Shown: positions 8,271 to 15,596 of the stretch, in pieces
Layout: each line of letters opens with the position of its first letter
Numbering within the stretch: the first letter of the stretch is position 1
Source of the DNA: DATFDN01 sp963767645
GTDB lineage: Bacteria > Pseudomonadota > Alphaproteobacteria > Acetobacterales > Acetobacteraceae
DNA: 64,000 nt
Assembly: GCA_963767645.1 (NCBI GenBank)
Contig: CAVYEW010000007.1
Location: 38,272-102,271 of the forward strand
Reading direction: 5' to 3'
Made by a program: the position numbers and the translations under genes
The notes under the pieces: generated by a model
Seen by the model: only the letters and a program-made list of their open reading frames with translations
Databases searched by the model: none
Told to the model about the DNA's origin: nothing

Positions 8271-8840
8271 TCAGCCCGCCCGGCGCGGCGCCAGCTTGAT
8301 CAGCGCCGCGTCTTCCGCGTCATGGTCGCGCGCCGCCCAAATCTCGCCACGACGCGCCAGATCCACTGCGCGCGCCACACCCTCGGCTTCCTCGACCCGC
8401 GCATGCGCCTCGATCAGCGCCTCGGCGGTCCGCAACATCGCCGTCTCCACCCGCTCGCGCAGCGGCTCGATCCAGAAATGCCCAGCGGTCCGCGCCCGCG
8501 ACAGCCGCTGCCGCGCCTCTGCCGCGTCCGCCGACAGGTCATGCGCCGTCCGGCTGGCGGCAACCGCGCGCGCCAGCACCGGTCGCAAAAGCTCATCCAG
8601 CACCGCGTGCGGCAGCGCACCAACCCCGCCGAACTGCTCCACAATGTAGCGGGCGGTCTCGGCATCAACCCGGTCACGCAGATCATGCGCGGGCATGTCC
8701 AGGCCGAATGCCTCGGCGACGTTCAGCACCTCGCGCACATCGGGCGCGATCTCGCGCATGAGCGCGAGCGTCGGCCGGGCCCGCCGCTCGACCGGAAACC
8801 GCACCACATTCGCCATGCCCGGCACCAGCTCGACGCGCAT
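8271..8840 (-). CDS. Hypothetical helical protein, 189 aa
   Basis: Begins with a short strand ANVVRFPVERR, a pattern also seen at the start of the protein at 14988 (NVVPFPARP). The rest is strongly helical, with long Ala/Arg/Glu-rich stretches suggestive of a coiled coil. No signal peptide or membrane segment. It converges with the gene ending at 8265, with only 5 nt between. Function unknown; the shared N-terminal strand hints at a common partner or fold among these plasmid proteins. Confidence 0.55.
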   Translation of the reverse strand: MRVELVPGMANVVRFPVERRARPTLALMREIAPDVREVLNVAEAFGLDMPAHDLRDRVDAETARYIVEQFGGVGALPHAVLDELLRPVLARAVAASRTAHDLSADAAEARQRLSRARTAGHFWIEPLRERVETAMLRTAEALIEAHARVEEAEGVARAVDLARRGEIWAARDHDAEDAALIKLAPRRAG

Positions 8841-9174
8841 CGTTGTCGGCTCCTTTCAGCCTGTCGAAAGCCTACCACGATTCGGCAACGGCGGCAATCT
8901 AACATGCTGGAATGCCTTGCGAATCAGCCGTGCGATACGCCAGTGGCACGGTCGGCGGACGGCCCGGGTGAGTGCTGACGTGTTCGGGTCTCCCGCATGG
9001 CGGTTGCTCACGATGGCGGAGCCTACGGCACGCCCGCGCCTCAGCAACCGTGCCGGTGCTCCACTCCGTTACGCCCCCGCGCGGGGGTCGCGACCCCCTT
9101 CGGGGTGCTTTCAACGGCGGCCGCGCCGTCTCCCAGCTCCGCAATCGCAACCGCCATTGCAGACAGGAGACATC
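8841..9174. other. Intergenic region without a supported gene
   Basis: About 330 bases between the minus-strand gene and the plus-strand gene at 9175. The only structure seen is a GC-rich inverted element near 9085-9105 (CCCCCGCGCGGGGGTCGCGACCCCC), which could fold strongly upstream of the 9175 gene. No open frame here has a ribosome site or plausible protein character. Confidence 0.4.
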
Positions 9175-9390
9175 ATGAACACGTCCATTTCAGCACTCAC
9201 CCGCACCGTCCGCGGCATCCGCCGCGCCACCCATCATCTGATCGCACGGCTGACCCGCAAGGCGTCCATCAAGCTCACCGTCACGGTGAGCCTGCCGCCG
9301 TTCGTCAAGATCGCTTTCGACTACAAGGCCGACATCGGCGCCGCCGCCAACGACAACCAGCCTCGGCGGCATCCGCGGCACACCGCATAG
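9175..9390 (+). CDS. Small basic hypothetical protein, 71 aa
   Basis: AGGAG lies 7 nt before the ATG. The N-terminal half is strongly basic (TRTVRGIRRATHHLIARLTRKA), followed by alternating hydrophobic residues (IKLTVTVSLPPFVKIAFDY) and a tail AAANDNQPRRHPRH. Reads as an RNA- or DNA-contacting small protein, but this is inference from charge alone. A strong hairpin follows the stop. Confidence 0.55.
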   Translation: MNTSISALTRTVRGIRRATHHLIARLTRKASIKLTVTVSLPPFVKIAFDYKADIGAAANDNQPRRHPRHTA

Positions 9391-9397
9391 CGGTGCA

Positions 9398-9422
9398 GGC
9401 CGCCGGCCTCGCGCCGGCGGCC
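9398..9422 (+). terminator. Strong GC hairpin after the 71-aa gene
   Basis: A perfect 10-bp stem GGCCGCCGGC / GCCGGCGGCC with a 5-nt loop lies 8 nt after the stop. No T-run follows, so the terminator role is likely but unproven. Confidence 0.5.
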
Positions 9423-10412
9423 TCATGCGCGGCACGGCCTCCGGTCATCCGCGCTGCGACACGACGGATCGCCCTGCCGGCCCTCCTGCCAGACCCAGAC
9501 CGGCCTCCGTCGCCTGCTTGCAAGCGGCGCCCGCCTGCGCCGCCGTGGCGGCGGAGCGGGCAGGGGGCTCGCGACCCCCGCCGCCGTTCGTGCCGTCAGG
9601 CCGGCCATCGGCAGCCGTGACAGCGCAGGTGATGTGTTGGCGGGGAACGGGCCCGTCGGGGCGCCTCCGTGCGCCGGGGAGGGCTCTTGGTGCGAGACAC
9701 CCGCGGCGGCAGCCATCAGGGCCGCTTGCCCAGCCCCTTCGGCGGCGGCTGCAGCCGGTTCCGCCTGTCGCTTCGCGGCCCGTCGCGACGGTCCGCGCCA
9801 CGGTGCGTCGCAGCCCGGTCTGTGCTGCGCTGGCGCTGGACCCCGTTGCCTCGTTCCGGCTGCCCTTGGCGATGCACCGCTCCGCGCCGCCCCAGCCCGC
9901 GGGAGGCCAGGCCGTCTCGTTCATGGTCCCCGCATGCGGTCAGGACAACGCGCCCCTCGGCCGCGGACACGCCGCGGCGAACGGTGTCAGGGCCTGCGGT
10001 GTCCGTCGTGGTTGCCCTCGCTGCCGGTCGGGGGCAACGGCCAGCGGAAGGGGGATGATCCAGCACCCCGGCCCAGGCCGCAGGGCGGAGTGGCGGTCGG
10101 CGCGCGGTCCCGGCGGCCATCGCGATCACCCTCTCGGACCGCCCTTCGGTGCGCCGGCTCCGGCACCCGCGTCACCCCCTCGGGATGCGTGCGGTTTAGG
10201 CCGGGCGGCGGCCAGCGAGGAAAGGGTGGGTCCTCGCCATGCTCGCCGTGCTCGGCCGCAAGCGTCCTTGCGCGCGGCTGCGCGTGGCTCCGGTCCCGCT
10301 GCGCGCCTTTCACGCCGGCCGCCTATGCCCGGCCAAGACAAACCGCACCCCGAGGGGGAGGACGCAGGCACTGGGCCCGCGCACCTCTCGGGCAGTGAGA
10401 GAGATCACGATC
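9423..10412. other. 1-kb region with no convincing gene; contains a leader repeat
   Basis: Long open frames exist here only because of high GC; none shows a ribosome site with sensible protein sequence, and their translations are low-complexity Arg/Pro/Ala. The segment 10231-10296 recurs in similar form at 18514-18579, each time upstream of a small hypothetical gene. The region could hold an untranslated leader, a small RNA or a decayed gene. Confidence 0.4.
10231..10296 (+). repeat. Leader repeat, copy 1
   Basis: The stretch starting TCCTCGCCATGCTCGCC and ending GCGTGGCTCCGGTCC matches 18514-18579 with a few differences. Both copies open with ATG-containing MLAxLGxK coding potential followed by LRVAPV. 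Copy 1 is 117 nt upstream of the 197-aa gene and in frame with it. Confidence 0.5.
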
Positions 10413-11006
10413 ATGGCCACCAAGACCCCGTCGAAGACCGCCACCACCTCCGCACGCCGCCAGCCGGTGCGCCAGGCCATCACCTTCGAGGCCGTCGCCC
10501 ATATCGCCCCGACCTACAGCAAGGCCGACACGATGGTCGCCACCTACGGCCTGGAACCCGTCGACTACGCGGCCATCCGCGAGGCCACCGAGGAACACGT
10601 CGCCCTGATCGCCAAGACGCTGGAGACCAACCTGAACGAAAAGGCCATGGCCATCTTTCTGCAGCGGGTGGTCGGCAGCTTCGTCGGCGGCGCCTACGGG
10701 GCCGCCCAGTTCTACGGCACCAAGCGGTCCGACGCCCTGGCGCTGCACAGCAAGCTGCTCAACGAGCACCGCGACGAGGACCGCGACGGCGTGGTCGGCT
10801 TCGAGAGCAAGGCGGAACGGGCCGCCGTCTTCGCCGCCGAAATGGGCCTCCAGGCCTACGCCCTGATGGCCGCCGCCGAGGGCGCCGTCTCCGCCTACGC
10901 CCACATCACCGGCGACGAGTGGAAGCCCTACGAGGCCCCGCAGCCCGCCAACACCACCACCCAGCGCAAGTCCATCGCCGCGATGATGGACGCCCTGAAG
11001 AACTGA
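10413..11006 (+). CDS. Hypothetical protein, 197 aa
   Basis: Soluble, mainly helical protein. The first 25 residues are Lys/Thr/Arg-rich, then TFEAVAHIAPTYSKADTMVATYGLEPVDY, a long helical region with FLQRVVGSFVGGAYGAAQFYG, and a C-terminal Thr/Gln-rich tail. I chose the ATG at 10413; the frame is open upstream into the leader repeat but without a good ribosome site. An intrinsic-terminator-like hairpin follows. Conserved appearance, no function known to me. Confidence 0.65.
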   Translation: MATKTPSKTATTSARRQPVRQAITFEAVAHIAPTYSKADTMVATYGLEPVDYAAIREATEEHVALIAKTLETNLNEKAMAIFLQRVVGSFVGGAYGAAQFYGTKRSDALALHSKLLNEHRDEDRDGVVGFESKAERAAVFAAEMGLQAYALMAAAEGAVSAYAHITGDEWKPYEAPQPANTTTQRKSIAAMMDALKN

Positions 11007-11015
11007 ACGGAGCAC

Positions 11016-11038
11016 GCGGGGGTTCGCAAGACCCCCGC
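11016..11038 (+). terminator. Probable terminator after the 197-aa gene
   Basis: An 8-bp stem GCGGGGGT / ACCCCCGC with loop TCGCAAG lies 9 nt after the stop, followed by CTTCTGC. Confidence 0.6.
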
Positions 11039-11070
11039 CTTCTGCGTTCCCGCCGCCAATGGAGCCGCCC

Positions 11071-11310
11071 GTGAAAGCCCGCAAGCCACGCAACCCGGTC
11101 GCCCGCGCCCTCCGCACCCCGCGCTTCCAGAAGCGCATCGTCCGCAGCCGCAAGACCTACCGCCGCAAGAACCGCCGGGCCGATGACGGGGACTCTACCC
11201 CGGCGCCGGAGCGAGAACCCACCAACCCGCGCTGCGCGCGCCCTCCGGGCCTCCGGGCCGCGAGGCGGCGATGCCGCCCCTTCCGGGCGGCCCTCCGGGG
11301 TGGCGGATGA
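11071..11310 (+). CDS. Short basic ArfA-like peptide, up to 79 aa
   Basis: The first 36 residues (KPRNPVARALRTPRFQKRIV then RSRKTYRRKNRR) resemble the core of alternative ribosome-rescue factor A: an Ala/Leu helix, LxxPxF, then a basic Lys/Arg-Tyr-Arg tail that in ArfA enters the empty mRNA channel. The frame then continues into a Pro/Arg-rich stretch of poor character. GGAG lies 6 nt before the GTG at 11071; an in-frame ATG at 11059 is an alternative. In known systems arfA mRNA is cut or terminated before its stop, so a poor tail is compatible. Assignment is by motif only. Confidence 0.4.
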   Translation: MKARKPRNPVARALRTPRFQKRIVRSRKTYRRKNRRADDGDSTPAPEREPTNPRCARPPGLRAARRRCRPFRAALRGGG

Positions 11311-11373
11311 TGGCGTCATCCCTTCCCAGTCTGCAGCATGGGCCACAGATGCAACCGACGAACGGAGTCGCCC

Positions 11374-11610
11374 ATGGCAGCCCCGAATAAGCCAGCCCGC
11401 AACGAACAGGTGAAACTCATGGCCACCGCCCTCAACAATCTCGGCATCGCCTTCGTCGTCAGTGGTATCATCGTGCCGATCGTCGCCCTGGCCTACCAAT
11501 CCAGCCTGCCAAGGACTAACTATTGGGCGGCGTTCGCGTTGGTGTGGCTCGCCTTCGGGGTCGGCTTCCATCTCTCGGGCCGAGCCGCTCTTAGGAGGAT
11601 CGAAGAATGA
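11374..11610 (+). CDS. Two-helix membrane protein of the duplicated small cassette, 78 aa
   Basis: The motif RNEQVKLMATALNNLG is followed by a membrane segment (AFVVSGIIVPIVALAY), a loop and a second segment (WAAFALVWLAFGVGFHLSG), ending in RRIEE. It shares the RNExxKL motif and layout with the protein at 6519. ACGGAG precedes the ATG. The stop overlaps the start of the 29-aa peptide gene (ATGA), showing translational coupling. Confidence 0.7.
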   Translation: MAAPNKPARNEQVKLMATALNNLGIAFVVSGIIVPIVALAYQSSLPRTNYWAAFALVWLAFGVGFHLSGRAALRRIEE

Positions 11611-11696
11611 CGTCGCTCGAAATCTTCGGCCTGGTCGCGCCCGCCGTCGTCTTCGTCGTCTGCGGTCTCGGCGGCCTCTGGCTCGTCCGCCACTAA
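11607..11696 (+). CDS. 29-aa single-helix membrane peptide, copy 1
   Basis: Begins within the preceding stop (ATGA) with AGGAGGA 7 nt upstream, an unusually strong ribosome site for so small a gene. The peptide starts MTSLEIFGLVAP, continues with one hydrophobic helix and ends GGLWLVRH. A diverged copy lies at 11804. Confidence 0.65.
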   Translation: MTSLEIFGLVAPAVVFVVCGLGGLWLVRH

Positions 11697-11803
11697 ACCG
11701 CCCGCGCGGCCTGATCGGCGCGGATACCGCTGGCATCGGCTACGCCGCTTGGCGCTTGCTCACCGACGAGGATACCTCCTATCCACCTCCGCGTTGACCA
11801 CCA

Positions 11804-11893
11804 ATGACAACACTCAAAATCTTCGGTCTCGTCGCACCCGTCCTTGTGGTGCTCATCTGCGGCTTCGGCGGGCTCTGGCTGGCGCGCCGCTGA
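11804..11893 (+). CDS. 29-aa single-helix membrane peptide, copy 2
   Basis: Same length and layout as the 11607 peptide: starts MTTLKIFGLVAP and ends GGLWLARR, with conservative changes in the helix (about two thirds identical). No strong ribosome site is visible. The substitutions are mostly synonymous or conservative, which argues that both copies are translated. Confidence 0.6.
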   Translation: MTTLKIFGLVAPVLVVLICGFGGLWLARR

Positions 11894-11972
11894 ATTGATC
11901 ACGTCCGATCCCGGCGACCCAGACAAACACAGAGCAAGTCACACAATAAGCGGGTAGTGACGCAGTATGAAA

Positions 11973-12155
11973 TCAGGCAATCCGGCGGTATCCGTAAAGC
12001 CAAGCCGCAATGTACGTCCCGAGCATCCCAAGGGCGAAGCCGGCAGAAAATACGTTTAGGCCGTGCAGCCGGGGCGTTCCTGCTTGCCATGCTATGCCGT
12101 TAACCACGGCGAGAACGATAACGACGCCGATCCCGTAAGCAGTAAGGGTGCGCAT
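11973..12155 (-). CDS. Small two-helix membrane protein, 60 aa
   Basis: Starts MRTLTAYGIG and has two hydrophobic helices (VVIVLAVVNGIAW and FSAGFALGMLGTYIAAWLYG) ending in YRRIA. GAGGGGAG lies 7 nt upstream of the chosen ATG, which decides it over the longer open frame starting at 12206. Converges on the peptide genes. Function unknown. Confidence 0.6.
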   Translation of the reverse strand: MRTLTAYGIGVVIVLAVVNGIAWQAGTPRLHGLNVFSAGFALGMLGTYIAAWLYGYRRIA

Positions 12156-12529
12156 TCGAGACTCCCCTCTGTTTTCCTCCGCCCCGACGTTCGATTCTAG
12201 CCGCATTCAACTGAGCCACTACCAATAAGCAAGGTTGCGGCGTCTCCTCCGCACGCGGAGGCCGCGCTGTCATCGCGCCAACCGACGCGACCGAGCCCCG
12301 TCAAGCGCGGGTCTCGGCCTGACGGTTTCCATCGCTGACGCAAGCACTCATGCGGCGCGGACGCGCCGTGGCAGGGGAACCACGAGACTTCGCCTCAAGG
12401 GTTCCCCTCCGAACGCGAACTACGGCAGGCGAGGGCCGCCCCTCGCGCAGGGCCCAGGCGCCCCGCGCGATGCGCACCCCGCGGCCGCCCGTTCACATTC
12501 GTTCCCTGTCGGGTAGCAGAGGGCCATCG

Positions 12530-12600
12530 CTGGCCCTCCGCCCCCTAGGAACCGGACGTGGGAGTTTCCCCGCATCCGGCTCGAGCAAGTTGCATTGCTT
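12530..12600 (-). mobile_element. Group II intron-like RNA hairpin, remnant
   Basis: Read on the minus strand, positions 12582-12541 give GAGCCGGATGCGGGGAAACT continuing CCCACGTCCGGTTC. This is very like the hairpin found next to the reverse-transcriptase gene in many bacterial group II introns. CCGGA pairs with TCCGG around a GGGGAAACTCCC loop. No reverse-transcriptase gene or complete intron is present on either side, so this looks like a fragment. The surrounding 12156-12807 otherwise shows no convincing gene. Confidence 0.45.
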
Positions 12601-12807
12601 CCAGGTCCCTCCCTGCATGGATTTGATGATGCAGAAGAGATGGGTTAGGCGAAGGTTCGTCGGATCGTCCTGCGGCTCGCCAACCCGGGACTCTTGCGCT
12701 GCACATGATTGCCGAAGGGCGCGACGAAGTGTGCAGAGTATATCGGAAGACTCGGCCCGCGCCCCGTCGGGCGCGGGCGTGACAACAGCGCCGAGAACAA
12801 CGCCCCG

Positions 12808-13299
12808 TCACTCGCCTTCGGAAACATACCGCTGATACGCGGCGATCCAATTCGTCGCGATCGCCCGTTGCGCCTCGGCGAGCGACAGAATTCCATCGCA
12901 AACGAGATGATTGAGCTTCAGCTCAAGCTCGTCTTTGCGATCCGCATCCCAACCGTCCGCCGACTGACGCGGCTCCGGCCACAGATTGCGCGGATCGTCC
13001 GGCGACCCGCCACTCGAAAGCGGTATGAGATGGTCCTCCTCGTAATGCCCGAGGCGGCGATCGGCGTACCCGTACTCGCGGATCTGCCGCCGCTTCAGAT
13101 TCTCCGTGTAGCGCACCGGAGGCCGCGCCGTCCGCGTCCAGCCTTCGACGCAGATCGTCCCGTGGATGTTCTCCTGCGTCACCGCCGGATTGATCGCCCC
13201 GGGCGTCAGCCCGGGGTCCGGTAGGTCGCGCTGCGCCCAGGCCGGACCCCCGGCCATGCCGATCAGCAGCCCCGCCACTCCCGCCATCAGTCCTCGCAT
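12808..13299 (-). CDS. Secreted HNH-like protein, 163 aa
   Basis: A signal peptide (GLMAGVAGLLIGMAGGPAWAQ) leads a domain with GTICVEGWTRTARPPVRYT, then YEEDHLIPLSSGGSPDDPRN followed by LWPEP. The EDHLIPLxxGGxPxDxxNLWPE pattern is a common HNH-like core, where D-H would bind metal; here it lacks the usual zinc Cys pairs. It may be an exported endonuclease-fold protein, perhaps inactive. I chose the ATG at 13299 because of GAGGCGG upstream and the signal peptide; the frame is open far upstream. The transfer-type operator motif lies 47 nt ahead. Confidence 0.65.
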   Translation of the reverse strand: MRGLMAGVAGLLIGMAGGPAWAQRDLPDPGLTPGAINPAVTQENIHGTICVEGWTRTARPPVRYTENLKRRQIREYGYADRRLGHYEEDHLIPLSSGGSPDDPRNLWPEPRQSADGWDADRKDELELKLNHLVCDGILSLAEAQRAIATNWIAAYQRYVSEGE

Positions 13300-13346
13300 C
13301 GTCCGCCTCTCTTCAGCCCCGTCACTGCGCCCCAGTGTCGGGGCGG

Positions 13347-13360
13347 CCATTGCGAACGGG
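13347..13360 (-). promoter_or_regulatory. Transfer-regulon motif
   Basis: On the coding strand CCCGTTCGCAATGG, 47 nt before the start of the HNH-like gene. Confidence 0.6.
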
Positions 13361-13409
13361 ACCGCCGCTCTGGACGAACAAAAGCAGGAACTATGTAGCA
13401 TCCCCCCGG

Positions 13410-13734
13410 ATGCCCGAGCGTCCGGCCAACGCCCCGCCGATCCCGCTGTCCCGCCTCGGCGAACTCCGGAGGATGGTATCTCTCCGTCCAATGCAGCCGA
13501 TGCGGGCGTCGCGTCATACCGAGCCTCGCGGCCCGCGCCGAGCGTCATGGCGCTAGCCTGCCGCTCTGGCGCCTCGCCGCCCGCCTGCGCTGTCAGGCCC
13601 TGACGCGCAGCGGCGCCAAATGCGCGGGCAAGCCCGACCGCGTAACCCTCGTGCAGGGGCGGGAGCGACGGAAAGACTTCCTCGTGTGCCGCGAGATCGT
13701 CGTCCTCGACGACCGCATCCGCATCACCGGCTGA
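13410..13734 (+). pseudogene. Zinc-ribbon-like protein split by a frameshift
   Basis: An N-terminal part, MPERPANAPPIPLSRLGELR, runs into a different frame near 13470. It continues GWYLSVQCSRCGRRV, LAARAERHGASLPLW, RLAARLRCQAL and RITG to a TGA. The pattern of CSRCGR plus a later RLRCxxL and GAKCAGKP is a small zinc-binding fold of a type frequent in alphaproteobacteria. The frame change fits loss of two bases in CTCCGGAGG. Neither half has a good ribosome site. It would encode about 108 residues if repaired. Confidence 0.5.
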
Positions 13735-13746
13735 GCGAACAGCGTC

Positions 13747-13760
13747 ACCGTTCGCAACAC
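13747..13760 (+). promoter_or_regulatory. Transfer-regulon motif
   Basis: ACCGTTCGCAACAC, ending 36 nt before the ATG of the secreted protein at 13797. Confidence 0.6.
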
Positions 13761-13796
13761 GAACAGGCATCGCTGGGCACCGACAGAGGAGAGCCG

Positions 13797-14147
13797 ATGA
13801 TGTTCAAAACCTCATACCTCGTGATCGCCAGCGTTGCCGCCGCTTTGACGCCGCCGACCGCGTGGGCGCAGCGCCTGGTCATCATCACGCCCCCCGCCTA
13901 CTTTTCCGGCGCCGGCCCGCAACTCGGCGGGCCGCCCTACCAGCGGCCGGGCTTCACCATCTATCCGCCCGCCTCCACCACGCTGCCGCCGCAGCTCACC
14001 AACCCGGCCGCCAACCCCTATCCCCCGGGCGCCCAGACCTGCGTCGCCACCCCCTATACGTGCCGAGCACCGGCGCCGAACACGCCCGGCAACGCCTGCG
14101 CCTGCCCCACCAACGACGGCGGCTCCGTCGCGGGCATCGTCCACTAG
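13797..14147 (+). CDS. Secreted Pro/Cys-containing protein, 116 aa
   Basis: A signal peptide (FKTSYLVIASVAAALTPPTAWAQ) is followed by a Pro/Tyr/Gly-rich region and four to five Cys residues near the C-terminus (QTCVATPYTCRAPAP, ACACP), suggesting disulfide bonds in the periplasm. AGAGGAGA precedes the ATG. A regulon motif lies upstream, so it is probably an envelope protein expressed with the transfer genes. Family unknown. Confidence 0.6.
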   Translation: MMFKTSYLVIASVAAALTPPTAWAQRLVIITPPAYFSGAGPQLGGPPYQRPGFTIYPPASTTLPPQLTNPAANPYPPGAQTCVATPYTCRAPAPNTPGNACACPTNDGGSVAGIVH

Positions 14148-14294
14148 AATTACCCGCACGAGCCGAACCGGCCCGTTGATGGCATTGTCCACCAGGAAAA
14201 CCCCGATGAGCGGCACGACCATTCAGACCCGCGGCCCGGATGCCCTCGAACGCGCGCAGGACGAGAGGGCGGCGGCGCGAGGCGAGGGGCGGCG

Positions 14295-14963
14295 CTACGC
14301 CGCCGCTTGCAGCAACTCGGGGCCGTTGTTGCGGGGGTTGCCCACCGCCCGACCGATGCGCCAGGCCCTGATCCGCCCCGGCTCCGCCGGGCGCATCAAA
14401 CCCAGCACATCACCCGCTTCCTCGCCCAGCCATACCGGCCAGGCGTCCTGTTCCAACACCAGCGGCATCCGCGCGTGGATCCCTATCAATTCCTCCGTCG
14501 CCGGCGTCGTCACGATCGCCAGGGTCAGCATCCGATCACCCATCGGACTGCGCCAGCATTCCCAGATCCCGCCCAGCACCGTCGGCATTCCGTCCGACCG
14601 GCCAAACGCGTGTGGGATTTTCTGACCACCCGTCTGCCACTCGTACCAGCCACTCACGGGCACCAGGCAGCGCCGCTGCCGAAACGCCGCCACGAACATC
14701 TTCGATGTCGCGATCGTCTCGCAGCGCGCATTGATCGGCCGAAACCGCGCCGTCTCCCAGTGCTTCTCCCACGGCGCCAGCAAGCCCCAGGTCATGCCGG
14801 TCAGGACACGCCGGCGTCGCCCCGCGTCCCAGGCCGCGACCGTCACCGGCGCGTTCGGCGCCACGTTCCACGACGGAGCGGGCGGCTCACGCCGTACATC
14901 CTCGGCCCCGAACACCCGCACCAGCTCGCCAGCCGGCAGCGACTGCGCGAACCGTCCGCACAC
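14295..14963 (-). CDS. SRAP (YedK/HMCES) family protein, 222 aa
   Basis: SOS response-associated peptidase-fold protein that forms a thiazolidine crosslink with abasic sites in single-stranded DNA and so protects forks. Key residues are visible: Cys2 after the initiator Met (MCGRF), WNVAPN, the active-site Asn in PINARCET, Glu in VSGWYEW, and His in GIHARMP. Length matches the family. Plasmid copies are often near ssb and other DNA-maintenance genes, as here. It ends before the small hypothetical region at 14147-14294. Could help protect single-stranded transfer DNA; that role is inference. Confidence 0.93.
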   Translation of the reverse strand: MCGRFAQSLPAGELVRVFGAEDVRREPPAPSWNVAPNAPVTVAAWDAGRRRRVLTGMTWGLLAPWEKHWETARFRPINARCETIATSKMFVAAFRQRRCLVPVSGWYEWQTGGQKIPHAFGRSDGMPTVLGGIWECWRSPMGDRMLTLAIVTTPATEELIGIHARMPLVLEQDAWPVWLGEEAGDVLGLMRPAEPGRIRAWRIGRAVGNPRNNGPELLQAAA

Positions 14964-14987
14964 CCTGTCGTCCTCTTCGCCTCGGGC

Positions 14988-15536
14988 CTATGCGCCCATC
15001 GCGAACAGCGTCAGCTGCCGCGGCTCGCCAAGGCTCGCCGGCGGCGCGCCCGAGCCTTCTCGGATGTAGGTCGCGAGCGCGGCGGCGCCCCCGATCGCGG
15101 CGTCGGCCGCCGCCCGGGCAGCGATTGCCCGGCCGCGAAACTCCTCCTGAATCCGGCTGAGAGCGACGCGCTCCGGAACACTGTAGCCGCCGTTCACGGC
15201 GGCTCGCCGCTCGATCTCCACCATCCGATCGGCACTCACGTGGAAGTCCCGGCAGACGCCGGCGGCGTGCGCCGTCATCATGTTCACGGCCGCGCGAAAG
15301 CGGAGGATCGCCGCCTCGCGGCCGTAGCCCCGCTCGAACGTCCATGCCTGATAGGCGAGGTCACTGGCGACGGCTGACGCGACGTCGCGAGCCGGTAAGC
15401 CCGCCTCCGCCAACAGCGTGTCCACCAGTGAGCGGGACGGCGCCGCGCCATGGACCATCTCCATGTCGGACGGGCCTCGCGGACGGGCAGGGAAGGGGAC
15501 GACATTGGATCCTGGCACACCGGTCACCTCGCCCAT
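14988..15536 (-). CDS. Hypothetical helical protein, 182 aa
   Basis: Begins with a short strand SNVVPFPARPRG, like the protein at 8271. The rest is helical, with YGREAAILRFRAAVNMMTAHA and an Ala-rich C-terminal coil (RAIAARAAADAAIGGAAALATYI). No membrane or signal segment. It is 24 nt upstream of the SRAP gene and in the same direction, so they may be co-transcribed. Function unknown. Confidence 0.6.
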   Translation of the reverse strand: MGEVTGVPGSNVVPFPARPRGPSDMEMVHGAAPSRSLVDTLLAEAGLPARDVASAVASDLAYQAWTFERGYGREAAILRFRAAVNMMTAHAAGVCRDFHVSADRMVEIERRAAVNGGYSVPERVALSRIQEEFRGRAIAARAAADAAIGGAAALATYIREGSGAPPASLGEPRQLTLFAMGA

Positions 15537-15596
15537 CCCTCACCTCGTGTCGCTTGGAGCCCGAGTTTAGGCGGGCGTGGGCGCCCGCCGCAACGA

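Noticed and set aside
9085..9105. Palindromic GC element considered as a replication or phage attachment site
   Set aside because: Simple G/C runs are expected here by composition, and no integrase or initiator gene is near.
9425..11074. 549-codon plus-strand open frame
   Set aside because: Arg/Pro/Gly-rich and overlaps the better-supported 197-aa gene in another frame.
14206..14294. Possible small plus-strand gene starting MSGTTIQTRGPDALERAQ
   Set aside because: It would run antisense into the SRAP gene and has no clear ribosome site or natural stop before that overlap.
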